This document shows positions 1-6,397 of a stretch of DNA of 6,762 nt, piece after piece (position 1 is the stretch's first letter; each line of letters begins with the position of its first letter). The notes under the pieces are model-generated. The model was not told the DNA's origin, did no database searches, and was given only the letters and a program-made list of their open reading frames with translations. Source of the DNA: Acidobacteriota bacterium (GTDB lineage: Bacteria; Acidobacteriota; Terriglobia; Terriglobales; Acidobacteriaceae); the NCBI GenBank assembly GCA_021811745.1, contig JAJZNH010000627.1, forward strand, positions 1 to 6,762, given 5' to 3'. Both the position numbers and the translations under genes were made by a program.

Positions 1-1
1 A

Positions 2-157
2 TGCGCAGGAAAGCTGGAAATCAGTGAATTTCCGAGACTGCTCGCCGAGGTGGTTGAAGCCGCGCCATTGCAAAAGTTCGGCTTATGCAAGTTCCTGAGA
101 ACGGAGAGATCATGTCTGCAAATCTTCTTAGCCTTGAAGGCAAAACAGCGGTTGTGA
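2..157 (+). CDS. Possible 3' end of an unidentified upstream gene
   Basis: The frame starting at base 2 is open from the window edge to a TGA at 155-157. It reads AGKLEISEFPRLLAEVVEAA and then a more basic stretch. The first part has the alternating hydrophobic and charged pattern of a real amphipathic helix. The other two frames close at 25-27 and 96-98, and the frame closing at 96-98 is rich in Trp, Cys, Ser and Arg, unlike a normal protein. If real, this gene would overlap the next gene's start (112) by 46 nt, which is long for a same-strand overlap, and the part after about residue 35 looks less protein-like. I do not recognise the family. An alternative is that the upstream gene ends at 27, or before the window, and the rest is spacer. 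Confidence 0.25.
   Translation, partial: CAGKLEISEFPRLLAEVVEAAPLQKFGLCKFLRTERSCLQIFLALKAKQRL
103..106 (+). promoter_or_regulatory. Ribosome binding site for the SDR gene
   Basis: GGAG lies 5 nt before the ATG at 112. An in-frame ATG at 85 would add nine residues (MQVPENGEI) but has no Shine-Dalgarno-like sequence before it, and those residues are not typical of SDR N-termini. The site therefore decides the start in favour of 112. Confidence 0.7.
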
Positions 158-888
158 CCGGAGGCACCTCCGGCATTGGCCGCGCCCTGAGCCTTGGCCT
201 CGCCGGCGCCGGCGCCAACGTCATCGCCACCGCGCGCCGCCAGCAGCAGGTGGAGGAAACCGCCGCCGCAATCGAAGCGCACGGACGCAAAACTCTGCGC
301 GTGACTTCAGATGTTTGCGACCGCGCCAGCCTGGAAAGCCTGCGCGCCGCCGTGATGGAGCACTTCGGAAAGGTGGACATTCTCATCAACTGCGCCGGCA
401 TCATCAAGCGCACGCCCACGCTGGAGATTTCAGAAGACGAATGGGCCGGCATTCTCAATACCAACCTGACCGGAACGCTGCGCGCCTGCCAGATCTTCGG
501 CAGGCCCATGCTGGAGCGCGGCTACGGCCGCATCATCAACATCGCGTCCCTGAACAGCTTTGTGGCGCTCACTGAGGTAGCGGCGTATGCGGCCAGCAAG
601 GCAGGCGTCACTTCGCTCACGCGGTCGCTGGCCGTGGAGTGGTCGAAGAAAGGCGTTACCGTCAACGCCATCGCTCCCGGCGTCTTCCGCACCGACATCA
701 ATGCCAAACTGCTCGATAGCACCGCGCGCGGGCAGGAACTGCTGATGCGCACGCCGATGGGCCGCTTCGGCAAGACGGAAGAACTGGTAGGAGCGGCGAT
801 CTATCTCGCCTCTGACGGCGCCTCGTTTGTGACCGGCCAGACACTGGTCGTCGATGGAGGCTTCCTGGCCAGCGGTGTGAATCAATAA
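112..888 (+). CDS. Classical short-chain dehydrogenase/reductase, KduD / gluconate 5-dehydrogenase type
   Basis: The product is a 258-residue cytoplasmic NAD(P)-dependent oxidoreductase, the usual length of a single-domain classical SDR. Visible motifs are the cofactor-binding TGGTSGIG (residues 16-23), NCAG (93-96, in place of the usual NNAG), the structural Asn118, and catalytic Ser146, Tyr159 and Lys163 in YAASK. VNAIAPG (about 191-197) and a C-terminal VDGG follow. After the second strand the sequence is ATARR, with basic residues and no acidic one, which hints at NADP(H) over NAD(H). The opening LLSLEGKTAVVTGG, the IIKRTP segment after NCAG and the SFVALTEVAAYAASK region resemble KduD (2-dehydro-3-deoxy-D-gluconate 5-dehydrogenase) and IdnO (gluconate 5-dehydrogenase), so a sugar-acid substrate is likely. 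The SDR family is too promiscuous to fix the substrate from sequence alone. The gene lies 63 nt upstream of a secreted beta-glucosidase on the same strand, which fits carbohydrate catabolism. SDR assignment is near certain; substrate is inference. Confidence 0.93.
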   Translation: MSANLLSLEGKTAVVTGGTSGIGRALSLGLAGAGANVIATARRQQQVEETAAAIEAHGRKTLRVTSDVCDRASLESLRAAVMEHFGKVDILINCAGIIKRTPTLEISEDEWAGILNTNLTGTLRACQIFGRPMLERGYGRIINIASLNSFVALTEVAAYAASKAGVTSLTRSLAVEWSKKGVTVNAIAPGVFRTDINAKLLDSTARGQELLMRTPMGRFGKTEELVGAAIYLASDGASFVTGQTLVVDGGFLASGVNQ

Positions 889-939
889 CCCCCGATCGAG
901 AATACAGGACCGGCTGCACGCTCAGGCGGCGCCGGGAAC

Positions 940-943
940 GGAG
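940..943 (+). promoter_or_regulatory. Ribosome binding site for the GH3 gene
   Basis: GGAG lies 8 nt before the ATG at 952. A TTG at 946, two codons upstream in the same frame, is only 2 nt from this site and so is a poor start. The ATG also gives a signal peptide that starts MKHIR, with the usual basic n-region. Confidence 0.65.
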
Positions 944-951
944 ATTTGTTT

Positions 952-3054
952 ATGAAACATATTCGTGGAGTTGCCTGTAAGACGCAGATTCGATTTCTGA
1001 GATCCGTTCTTCCGGGCCTGGTAGCAACCCTCGCTTTCACAGCCGCCTCGGCGCAAACAGCCCAGCCGGCACACACCTCTCATGCCGCGGCGGTCGCCCG
1101 CGCCCGCCAGATCGTCGCCAAAATGACGTTGGACGAGAAGATCACCGAGTTGCACGGGATACACGATCCGACAGACTTCCGCGTCGTACCGGGCATCCCG
1201 CGGCTTGGGATTCCGGCGCTGCACATGACCAATGGCCCGGCCGGTGTGGGCCCCGGAGGAGCCGGCCCGCAGAAGCCGGCAACAGCGATGCCGGCGCCCA
1301 TTGCGCTGGCCGCAACCTGGGATCCGAGTCTCGCCTACATTTACGGCAAAACGGAAGGCGAAGAGACGCGATCACTGGGCAGCCAGCTCTTCGAGGCGCC
1401 CGACGTGAACATTGCGCGCCAGCCGCAGGGCGGGCGCGTCTTTGAAAGCTTCGGTGAAGACCCCTATCTCGACTCGCGCATTGTCGTGGCCGACATTGAA
1501 GGCATCCAAAGCGCCGGCGCGCTGGCAAATGTGAAGCACTACGACGCCAACAACCAGGAGGATCAGCGCTTCACCATCGATGAAAAGATCGGCGAGCGCA
1601 CGCTCCGCGAAATTTATATGCCGGCCTTCAAAGCCGCGATCCAGGAGGCACATTCGGCATCGCTCATGTGCGCTTATCCCAAACTGAACGGGCTTTACAA
1701 CTGCGAGAATACGCCACTGCTGACCGGCGTGCTGAAGAAGGAATGGGGGTTCGACGGGTTCGTGATCTCCGATTGGGGCGCGACACACAGCACGGTGCCC
1801 AGCGCGCTGGCGGGTCTCGATGTGGAGATGCCGACCGGCCGCTATTTCGGAGACGACCTGAAGAAAGCAGTCGAATCCGGCCAGGTTCCCATCTCCGTGA
1901 TCAATGAGAAGCTGGTTCAGCGCTTTGCCAAGATGATCGAGTTCGGCTTGTTTGGGCCACAGGCCAAGCCCGCTCCGATTCCGGTTCTGGAGCATGGCGC
2001 GATTGCGCGCAGGATCGCCGCGCAGGGCATTGTGCTGCTGAAGAATGAGGGCGGCCTGCTGCCGCTCGACACCACGCACATGCGGTTCATCGCAGTGATT
2101 GGTCCCTACGCCGTGCGCGCCGAGACCGGTGGCGGCGGCAGTTCCCACGTAGTTCCGCTTTACACCATCACACCCGATGACGGTCTCGCCTCCTCCGTAG
2201 CCGCCAGAGTCGCAGTTCTTGACGGCAGCGACATCGATGCAGCCGCCAAGGCGGCCAGGCGTGCTTCCGTGGCGATTGTGATGGTCGGTGATCAGGATAC
2301 CGAAGGCCGCGACCAGAGCCTTGAACTGCCCGCTGCGCAGAATCAATTGATCGAGGCGGTCGCCAAGGCGAATCCCAAGACGATCGTAGTTGTCAAGAGC
2401 GGCTCGGCGGTTCTGATGCCGTGGCTGAAGGACGTTCCAGCAGTGCTTGAAGCGTGGTATCCCGGTGAAGAAGACGGCCATGCGGTTGCCGACGTGCTGA
2501 CGGGCAAGGTGGATCCATCAGGCAAATTGCCGCTGACATTTCCCGCAAGCGTGAACGACACGACGGCAAGGAATCCTGAAGAGTATCCCGGCGTGAATGG
2601 CGTTGTGCAATACAGCGAGAAGCTGGATGTGGGCTATCGCGGCTATGCTGCCAACCACATCACGCCGCTCTTTCCCTTTGGATTCGGGCTCACCTACACG
2701 CAGTTCAGCTTCGACGGTCTGAAGGTCAGCCAGAAGCCCGGCAGCGACGACGCCACCATCAGCTTCAAGGTGACAAATACGGGCAAGGTTGCCGGTGCCG
2801 AGGTGGCGCAACTCTATCTCGGCTTCCCGCCGATCGCCGAGGGTAACGAGCCGCCGCTGCAGTTGAAGGGATTCCGCAAGGTTATGCTGAACGCCGGTGA
2901 GTCGAAGACGGTTACGCTGCCGCTCGACGCGCACTCCTTCTCGTATTGGTCGAAGCAGGCGCATGCATGGAAGGTAGCGCCGGGGACGTTCCAGGTCATG
3001 GTGGGAGACTCTTCGGCCAACACGCCGCTGAAGGCGTCGATTACGGTTAAGTAG
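952..3054 (+). CDS. Secreted glycoside hydrolase family 3 protein (beta-glucosidase type)
   Basis: The product is a 700-residue exported retaining glycosidase, expected to cleave terminal beta-linked glucose (or a similar sugar) from oligosaccharides or glycosides in the periplasm or outside the cell. Residues 1-34 form a signal peptide: basic start, hydrophobic core LPGLVATLAFTAA, and ASA before Gln35. The N-terminal (beta/alpha)8 barrel carries GGRVFESFGEDPYL (about 160-173), the substrate-binding Lys195-His196 pair, and the nucleophile Asp274 in FVISDWGATHS. The (alpha/beta)6 sandwich carries the likely acid/base Glu451 in DTEGRDQSLELP. A fibronectin-III-like domain (about 598-690) has VTNTGKVAGAEVAQLYL and LKGFRKV. 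All key residues are present, so the enzyme should be active. The wording NIARQPQGGRVFE recalls the DesR-like branch of GH3, where natural aryl or macrolide glucosides are substrates; that is only suggestive. No lipoprotein box or membrane anchor is seen. It may be co-transcribed with the SDR gene. Exact substrate (glucoside, xyloside, other) cannot be read from sequence. Confidence 0.95.
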   Translation: MKHIRGVACKTQIRFLRSVLPGLVATLAFTAASAQTAQPAHTSHAAAVARARQIVAKMTLDEKITELHGIHDPTDFRVVPGIPRLGIPALHMTNGPAGVGPGGAGPQKPATAMPAPIALAATWDPSLAYIYGKTEGEETRSLGSQLFEAPDVNIARQPQGGRVFESFGEDPYLDSRIVVADIEGIQSAGALANVKHYDANNQEDQRFTIDEKIGERTLREIYMPAFKAAIQEAHSASLMCAYPKLNGLYNCENTPLLTGVLKKEWGFDGFVISDWGATHSTVPSALAGLDVEMPTGRYFGDDLKKAVESGQVPISVINEKLVQRFAKMIEFGLFGPQAKPAPIPVLEHGAIARRIAAQGIVLLKNEGGLLPLDTTHMRFIAVIGPYAVRAETGGGGSSHVVPLYTITPDDGLASSVAARVAVLDGSDIDAAAKAARRASVAIVMVGDQDTEGRDQSLELPAAQNQLIEAVAKANPKTIVVVKSGSAVLMPWLKDVPAVLEAWYPGEEDGHAVADVLTGKVDPSGKLPLTFPASVNDTTARNPEEYPGVNGVVQYSEKLDVGYRGYAANHITPLFPFGFGLTYTQFSFDGLKVSQKPGSDDATISFKVTNTGKVAGAEVAQLYLGFPPIAEGNEPPLQLKGFRKVMLNAGESKTVTLPLDAHSFSYWSKQAHAWKVAPGTFQVMVGDSSANTPLKASITVK

Positions 3055-4510
3055 CTTCAGCCCCGCTCCTGGCCGGGAGGCGCACAATGAACCGCGTGCT
3101 TCCCGGCTCGGAGTTCACCTCGATCTTCCCGCTGAACTTCTGCGTCACAATGCGGTGGACGATCTCCAGACCCAGTCCCGTTCCGGAGCCTTGCGGTTTT
3201 GTCGTGAAAAACGGCTCGAAGATATGCGGAAGCACATCGGCTGGAATCCCAGCGCCATGATCCATGACGCTCACTGCCAGCCACTCCGGCTCAGTCCATG
3301 TCTCAATCTCGATGCGCGCCTTCTCCGGCGAGGCGTCGGCGGCGTTGTCGATCAGGTTCGTCCATACCTGGCTCAGCGCCGAACCGCGCGTAAAGATCGT
3401 CGAGGGAGAGGCGGCAAATTTCTTCTCCACTGTAATCTGCTTGCTTCGCAGCTTGTGGCCCAGAATGGTGAGCGTGCTTTGCAGGCTGTCGTGCACGTCC
3501 AGTTCCCTGCCCGCAGTCCGCTCGTCATAGGAAAACTTCTTCACCGCCATGACCAGGTCCGAGATGCGGGAGATACTTTCTTCGATCGCGCACACTTGTG
3601 AAACGCTGGATACCAGTGCTCCCAACCAGTTCAGCGCATCGGAAAAATCCGGGGCATCGAAGTACGCCTGCGCACAGCGGAGTTCCTCGCGGTCGAAACC
3701 CATGCCGACCAGGACGGGCGCGATCGTGTATGCGTTTTCTACGCCGGCGCTCGTAAGCCACTCGCCCATTTCCTCCTCGGCGTCGGACTGTTCGAGACTG
3801 CTCATGGCCTTCAGGCGGCAACCGTGCATCGTGTGTTCCAGCAACCCTTTGATGCACTCCAACTGAACCGCCGTCTTCGGCTTGTTGCTGCTGCGCAGAC
3901 TGAGCTGTTGGAGGCGCAGCAGATTCTCGCGCAGTTGGCCGGCGGCGCGCTTGGCCGCGGAGCCGGGGTTGTGCAGTTCGTGCATCAGGCCGGCCGCCAA
4001 CGTGCCCAGCGACACCAGCTTTTCGCGGTGGAGCGCCTCCACCTGGTAGGCCTGCACCCGCTGCGCCGCATCAGCAAGCACCGCTTTGCGCGCCGCCGGA
4101 CAGGACGCCATCAGTTCCCAAAAGCCCTGCTCGGGAATCCGAACCAGTTTCGAATCCCGCGCGGCTGCGATCACAAAAGGCGAATGTGTTTTGCCAGTCA
4201 GCAGCGGCACCTCGCCAAAGCCATCGCCTGAATGCGCCAAACCTACCAGGATCCGCGAACCATCGGGCTCGGTGCGCTCCGCGCGCACTTCGCCGTCGAG
4301 CACAAGCCAATAAAAGCGCCACGGCTCCGCAGGCTCGACCAGCACAGCGCCTGCCTTGGCGGTCACGCGCTCCACCCGGTCAATGCCTCTGAGAGCGGCG
4401 ATTTCCATCAACGGGTTGGTCTCCGCAAACGGGCGTGTTCGGCAGAGGACATCCGCAACCTCCCGCAGGGGGATGGATTCGATATCGATGAACTGTCCTT
4501 CCCGGCCCAT
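3047..4510 (-). CDS. CRP-like sensor domain fused to a histidine kinase
   Basis: The product is a 487-residue soluble kinase with no membrane segment or signal peptide. Residues about 28-150 form a cyclic-nucleotide-binding-like beta-roll (WLVLDGEVRAERTEPDGS, then GDGFGEVPLLTGKTHSPFVIAAA, then LVRIPEQGFWELM). The phosphate-binding cassette keeps FGE but has THSP where cAMP binders have an Arg-Ser/Thr-Ala, so cAMP binding is doubtful. A linker helix leads to the H box LAAGLMHELHNPGSAAKRAA, with phosphoacceptor His177. The matching second dimerisation helix appears to be ISRISDLVMAVKKFSYDE, about 130 residues later, so the helical hairpin carries a large insertion. The ATPase domain is intact: N box with Asn385 and Asn389, G1 DHGAGIP (417-423), F box IFEPFF (430-435), G2 GSGTGLGL (441-448). 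It sits 20 nt downstream of the receiver/flavoprotein gene, its obvious phosphorelay partner. The only clear SD-like GGAGG is 14 nt from the ATG, so translation may rely on coupling. Confidence 0.93.
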   Translation of the reverse strand: MGREGQFIDIESIPLREVADVLCRTRPFAETNPLMEIAALRGIDRVERVTAKAGAVLVEPAEPWRFYWLVLDGEVRAERTEPDGSRILVGLAHSGDGFGEVPLLTGKTHSPFVIAAARDSKLVRIPEQGFWELMASCPAARKAVLADAAQRVQAYQVEALHREKLVSLGTLAAGLMHELHNPGSAAKRAAGQLRENLLRLQQLSLRSSNKPKTAVQLECIKGLLEHTMHGCRLKAMSSLEQSDAEEEMGEWLTSAGVENAYTIAPVLVGMGFDREELRCAQAYFDAPDFSDALNWLGALVSSVSQVCAIEESISRISDLVMAVKKFSYDERTAGRELDVHDSLQSTLTILGHKLRSKQITVEKKFAASPSTIFTRGSALSQVWTNLIDNAADASPEKARIEIETWTEPEWLAVSVMDHGAGIPADVLPHIFEPFFTTKPQGSGTGLGLEIVHRIVTQKFSGKIEVNSEPGSTRFIVRLPARSGAEAT

Positions 4511-4524
4511 CTCCGCTATTTCAC

Positions 4525-4529
4525 CCTCC
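4525..4529 (-). promoter_or_regulatory. Distant Shine-Dalgarno for the kinase gene
   Basis: GGAGG on the minus strand lies just after the stop codon of the upstream flavoprotein gene (4531-4533) and 14 nt before the kinase ATG (4508-4510). A second GGAG (4511-4514) touches the ATG and is too close to act for it. The upstream gene's stop is only 20 nt away, so ribosomes finishing it could reinitiate here. Confidence 0.4.
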
Positions 4530-4530
4530 G

Positions 4531-6183
4531 CTAGAATCCGGCCAGATACTTGTGTGCAAACTGCACTGCGATCGAACCTTCACCTACAGCCGATGCCACG
4601 CGTTTCACTGATCCGTGCCGCACATCCCCAGCCACAAAGACGCCCGGCAAGCTCGTTTCGAGCAGAAACGGCTCACGCGGCTCGCGCCATCCCTCGGGTA
4701 GCTTGCCGTCCACGCGCAGATCCGGCCCGGCCAGCACAAAGCCCTTCTCATCGCGCAGGATGCAGGGCGGCAGCCAGCAGGTTCCCGGCTCAGCTCCAAT
4801 AAAAACGAACAGCGACGACGCGGGCGCCACCAGTTCCCCCTCTGGGCCGCACAGCCGCAAAGCCTCCAGGCGCTCCCGGCCCATCGCCTCCACGACCTGG
4901 GTTCGAGCCGCGAGCACAATATTGGATGTTCGTTCGATCTCATCGATCAAATATTTCGACATGGTGGCCGACAATCCCTCACCGCGCACCAGCATGGTTA
5001 CCTTGCAGGCGAACTTGGCGAAGTGCAGGGCCGCCTGCCCGGCGGAGTTGGCCCCGCCCACTACGAAGACCTCTTCGTCCCTGCAGGCCGCGGCCTCAAC
5101 CAGCGCGGCGCCGTAGTAGATGCCTCTCCCCGTAAGTTGCGCGGCGCCAGGAATATCGAGCTTGCGGTACTGGACACCCGGGGCAAGCAGCACTACGTGG
5201 CTTGATACCTCCCGGCCGTCGGCCAGTTGCACAAAGCGGTATTGGCCATCGACGCGCAGGCCCGTCGCCCGCTGGGTCACGAACTCCGCGCCAAAGCGTG
5301 ATGCCTGCGTGTGGGCGCGCCGCCCCAACTCCGCTCCGGTAACGCCGGAGGGGAATCCGAGGTAGTTCTCGATTCTGGAGCTGGAGCCAGCCTGCCCGCC
5401 GGGCGCCTCCGGCTCGATCACCAGCGTCCGGAGCCCTTCGCTGGCGCCATAGACCGCCGCCGCCAGTCCCGCCGGGCCGGCTCCGACGACGACCATGTCG
5501 TAGAAATTCTGGGTGGCCTGGACGCGCAAGCCCACTCGGCCCGCCAGCGCGTCCAGATCCGGGTCAACCAGTGAGCTGCCATCGGCAAAAATCACCACCG
5601 GCAGTCCGGCTGGGTCGAGCTGCCGATCGGTCAGCAGCTTTTGCGCTTCCTCATTGCCGGCGATGTCGAACCAGCGGTAGGGAACGTGGTTGCGCGAGAG
5701 GAAGTTGCGTATTTTGTGATCTTTAAGCGACCAGCGGTGGCCGATCACGCGCAACCCTTCAAAGCGCGGCTGGTAGCCGGCATGCCAGTCCTCCAGCAGA
5801 TCGCTCAGCACCGGATAGAGCTTCTCCTCCGGCGGGTCCCAGGGCTTGTTCAGGTAATAGTGAATGCGGGCCGTATTGATGGCCCGGATGGCCGCCTCAG
5901 TGTCGGCATAGGCGGTGAGCAGCACTCGGCGGGCCTCCGGATACAGCTCCCGCGCCCGCTCCAGGAACTCCACGCCGGTAATGCCAGGCATGCGCTGATC
6001 GCTGACCAGCAGTGCCACCGCCTCTTCGCGCATCTTGAGCTGCGTTAGGATATCCAGCGCAGCCTGGCCGCTGGCTGCCCGCATGACACGGTAGGCAGCC
6101 CCGTAGTGCCGGCGCAGATCCTGCACCACCGCCTCCAGAACCCCTACATCATCGTCCACCGCGAGCAGAATCGGTCTGGCCAT
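4531..6183 (-). CDS. Response regulator fused to glutaredoxin-like and thioredoxin-reductase-like flavoprotein domains
   Basis: The product is a 550-residue cytoplasmic three-part protein. Residues 1-125 are a receiver: acidic pocket Asp10-Asp11-Asp12, phosphoacceptor Asp62 in LVSDQRMPGITG, Thr90, and Lys113 in NKPW. All are canonical, so phosphorylation is expected. Residues about 143-219 look like a glutaredoxin/thioredoxin fold (LRVIGHRWSLKDHKIRNFL, then LPVVIFADGS with the cis-Pro position), but the active-site cysteines are absent. Residues about 227-550 are a low-molecular-weight thioredoxin-reductase-type flavoprotein: FAD motif GAGPAG (234-239), GGQ (262-264), NAD(P) motif GGANSAGQAAL (376-386) and the FAD-closing AGD (518-520). 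Where TrxB has CATCD, this protein has GAALVE (358-363), so disulfide reduction in the usual way is not possible. The architecture corresponds to proteins annotated as fused response regulator/thioredoxin-disulfide reductase. It is followed by a histidine kinase in the same operon. Start support is modest: GGGG 3 nt before the ATG. Domain calls are firm; function is inferred. Confidence 0.94.
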   Translation of the reverse strand: MARPILLAVDDDVGVLEAVVQDLRRHYGAAYRVMRAASGQAALDILTQLKMREEAVALLVSDQRMPGITGVEFLERARELYPEARRVLLTAYADTEAAIRAINTARIHYYLNKPWDPPEEKLYPVLSDLLEDWHAGYQPRFEGLRVIGHRWSLKDHKIRNFLSRNHVPYRWFDIAGNEEAQKLLTDRQLDPAGLPVVIFADGSSLVDPDLDALAGRVGLRVQATQNFYDMVVVGAGPAGLAAAVYGASEGLRTLVIEPEAPGGQAGSSSRIENYLGFPSGVTGAELGRRAHTQASRFGAEFVTQRATGLRVDGQYRFVQLADGREVSSHVVLLAPGVQYRKLDIPGAAQLTGRGIYYGAALVEAAACRDEEVFVVGGANSAGQAALHFAKFACKVTMLVRGEGLSATMSKYLIDEIERTSNIVLAARTQVVEAMGRERLEALRLCGPEGELVAPASSLFVFIGAEPGTCWLPPCILRDEKGFVLAGPDLRVDGKLPEGWREPREPFLLETSLPGVFVAGDVRHGSVKRVASAVGEGSIAVQFAHKYLAGF

Positions 6184-6236
6184 ATTCCCCAGTGTAGGGT
6201 CTCACCCGGCCCCCGGACCATTTCCTTCCGAGCTAC

Positions 6237-6257
6237 CTTCACAAAATTTTAGTGAAG
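6237..6257. repeat. 21-nt near-perfect palindrome, candidate operator
   Basis: The left arm CTTCACAAAA (6237-6246) and the right arm TTTAGTGAAG (6248-6257) flank a central T at 6247. They are reverse complements at 9 of 10 positions. On the minus strand the right half contains TAAAAT (6246-6251), a 5/6 match to a sigma-70 -10 box, 63 nt before the flavoprotein start codon, although no good -35 is seen at 16-18 nt from it. A homodimeric regulator bound here could block the leftward promoter and influence the rightward one. I do not recognise the site as belonging to a known regulator family. Confidence 0.5.
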
Positions 6258-6263
6258 TTTAGG

Positions 6264-6294
6264 TTGACAGGTTGTAATCTTATTTAGAGAAAAT
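6264..6294 (+). promoter_or_regulatory. Possible promoter for the rightward regulator gene
   Basis: A perfect TTGACA (6264-6269) lies in the AT-rich part of the intergenic region. The best following -10 is GAAAAT (6289-6294; 4/6 match, 19-nt spacer), with TAGAGA (6285-6290; 15-nt spacer) as a weaker option. Neither spacing is ideal, so the exact start is uncertain. If used, transcription would begin about 235 nt before the regulator's ATG. Confidence 0.35.
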
Positions 6295-6304
6295 TATCAC
6301 TGCA

Positions 6305-6331
6305 GGAAAATCGAAGTCGAAGAGATTTTCC
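6305..6331 (+). repeat. Perfect 8-bp inverted repeat, possible leader hairpin
   Basis: GGAAAATC (6305-6312) and GATTTTCC (6324-6331) are exact reverse complements with an 11-nt loop. No T-run follows the stem, so it is not a typical intrinsic terminator. It sits just after the candidate promoter and could be an RNA hairpin or a protein-binding site. Confidence 0.5.
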
Positions 6332-6349
6332 GTGCTCGGCTGGTTAGCA

Positions 6350-6370
6350 GAGGAGTCTCGGCCTCTCCTC
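6350..6370 (+). repeat. Short inverted repeat, possible leader hairpin
   Basis: GAGGAG (6350-6355) pairs with CTCCTC (6365-6370) across a 9-nt loop. An alternative pairing, AGAGG (6349-6353) with CCTCT (6362-6366), is mutually exclusive with it. It is short enough to be chance on its own; its place between two other inverted repeats is what makes it worth listing. Confidence 0.3.
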
Positions 6371-6397
6371 ATGTCGCAAATATAGACAGGGCCAAGA

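Noticed and set aside
1..27. ATG at base 1 giving an eight-codon frame
   Set aside because: Most likely an accident of where the window begins; there is no context to support a start.
85..111. Upstream ATG extending the SDR by nine residues
   Set aside because: No ribosome binding site precedes it, whereas GGAG is well placed for the ATG at 112.
910..935. CCGGC / GCCGG inverted repeat between the SDR and GH3 genes
   Set aside because: Five base pairs with a 16-nt loop and no T-run in GC-rich DNA is expected by chance and does not support a terminator.
1372..2481. 369-codon open frame on the minus strand
   Set aside because: It lies wholly antisense to the GH3 gene, whose catalytic motifs are intact. 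The translated product is rich in His, Arg and Gly with no recognisable domain, as expected of a shadow frame in GC-rich DNA.
3155..4534. Several plus-strand open frames of 70-150 codons opposite the kinase gene
   Set aside because: They mirror the kinase coding strand, have arginine- and proline-rich low-information products, and lack ribosome binding sites.
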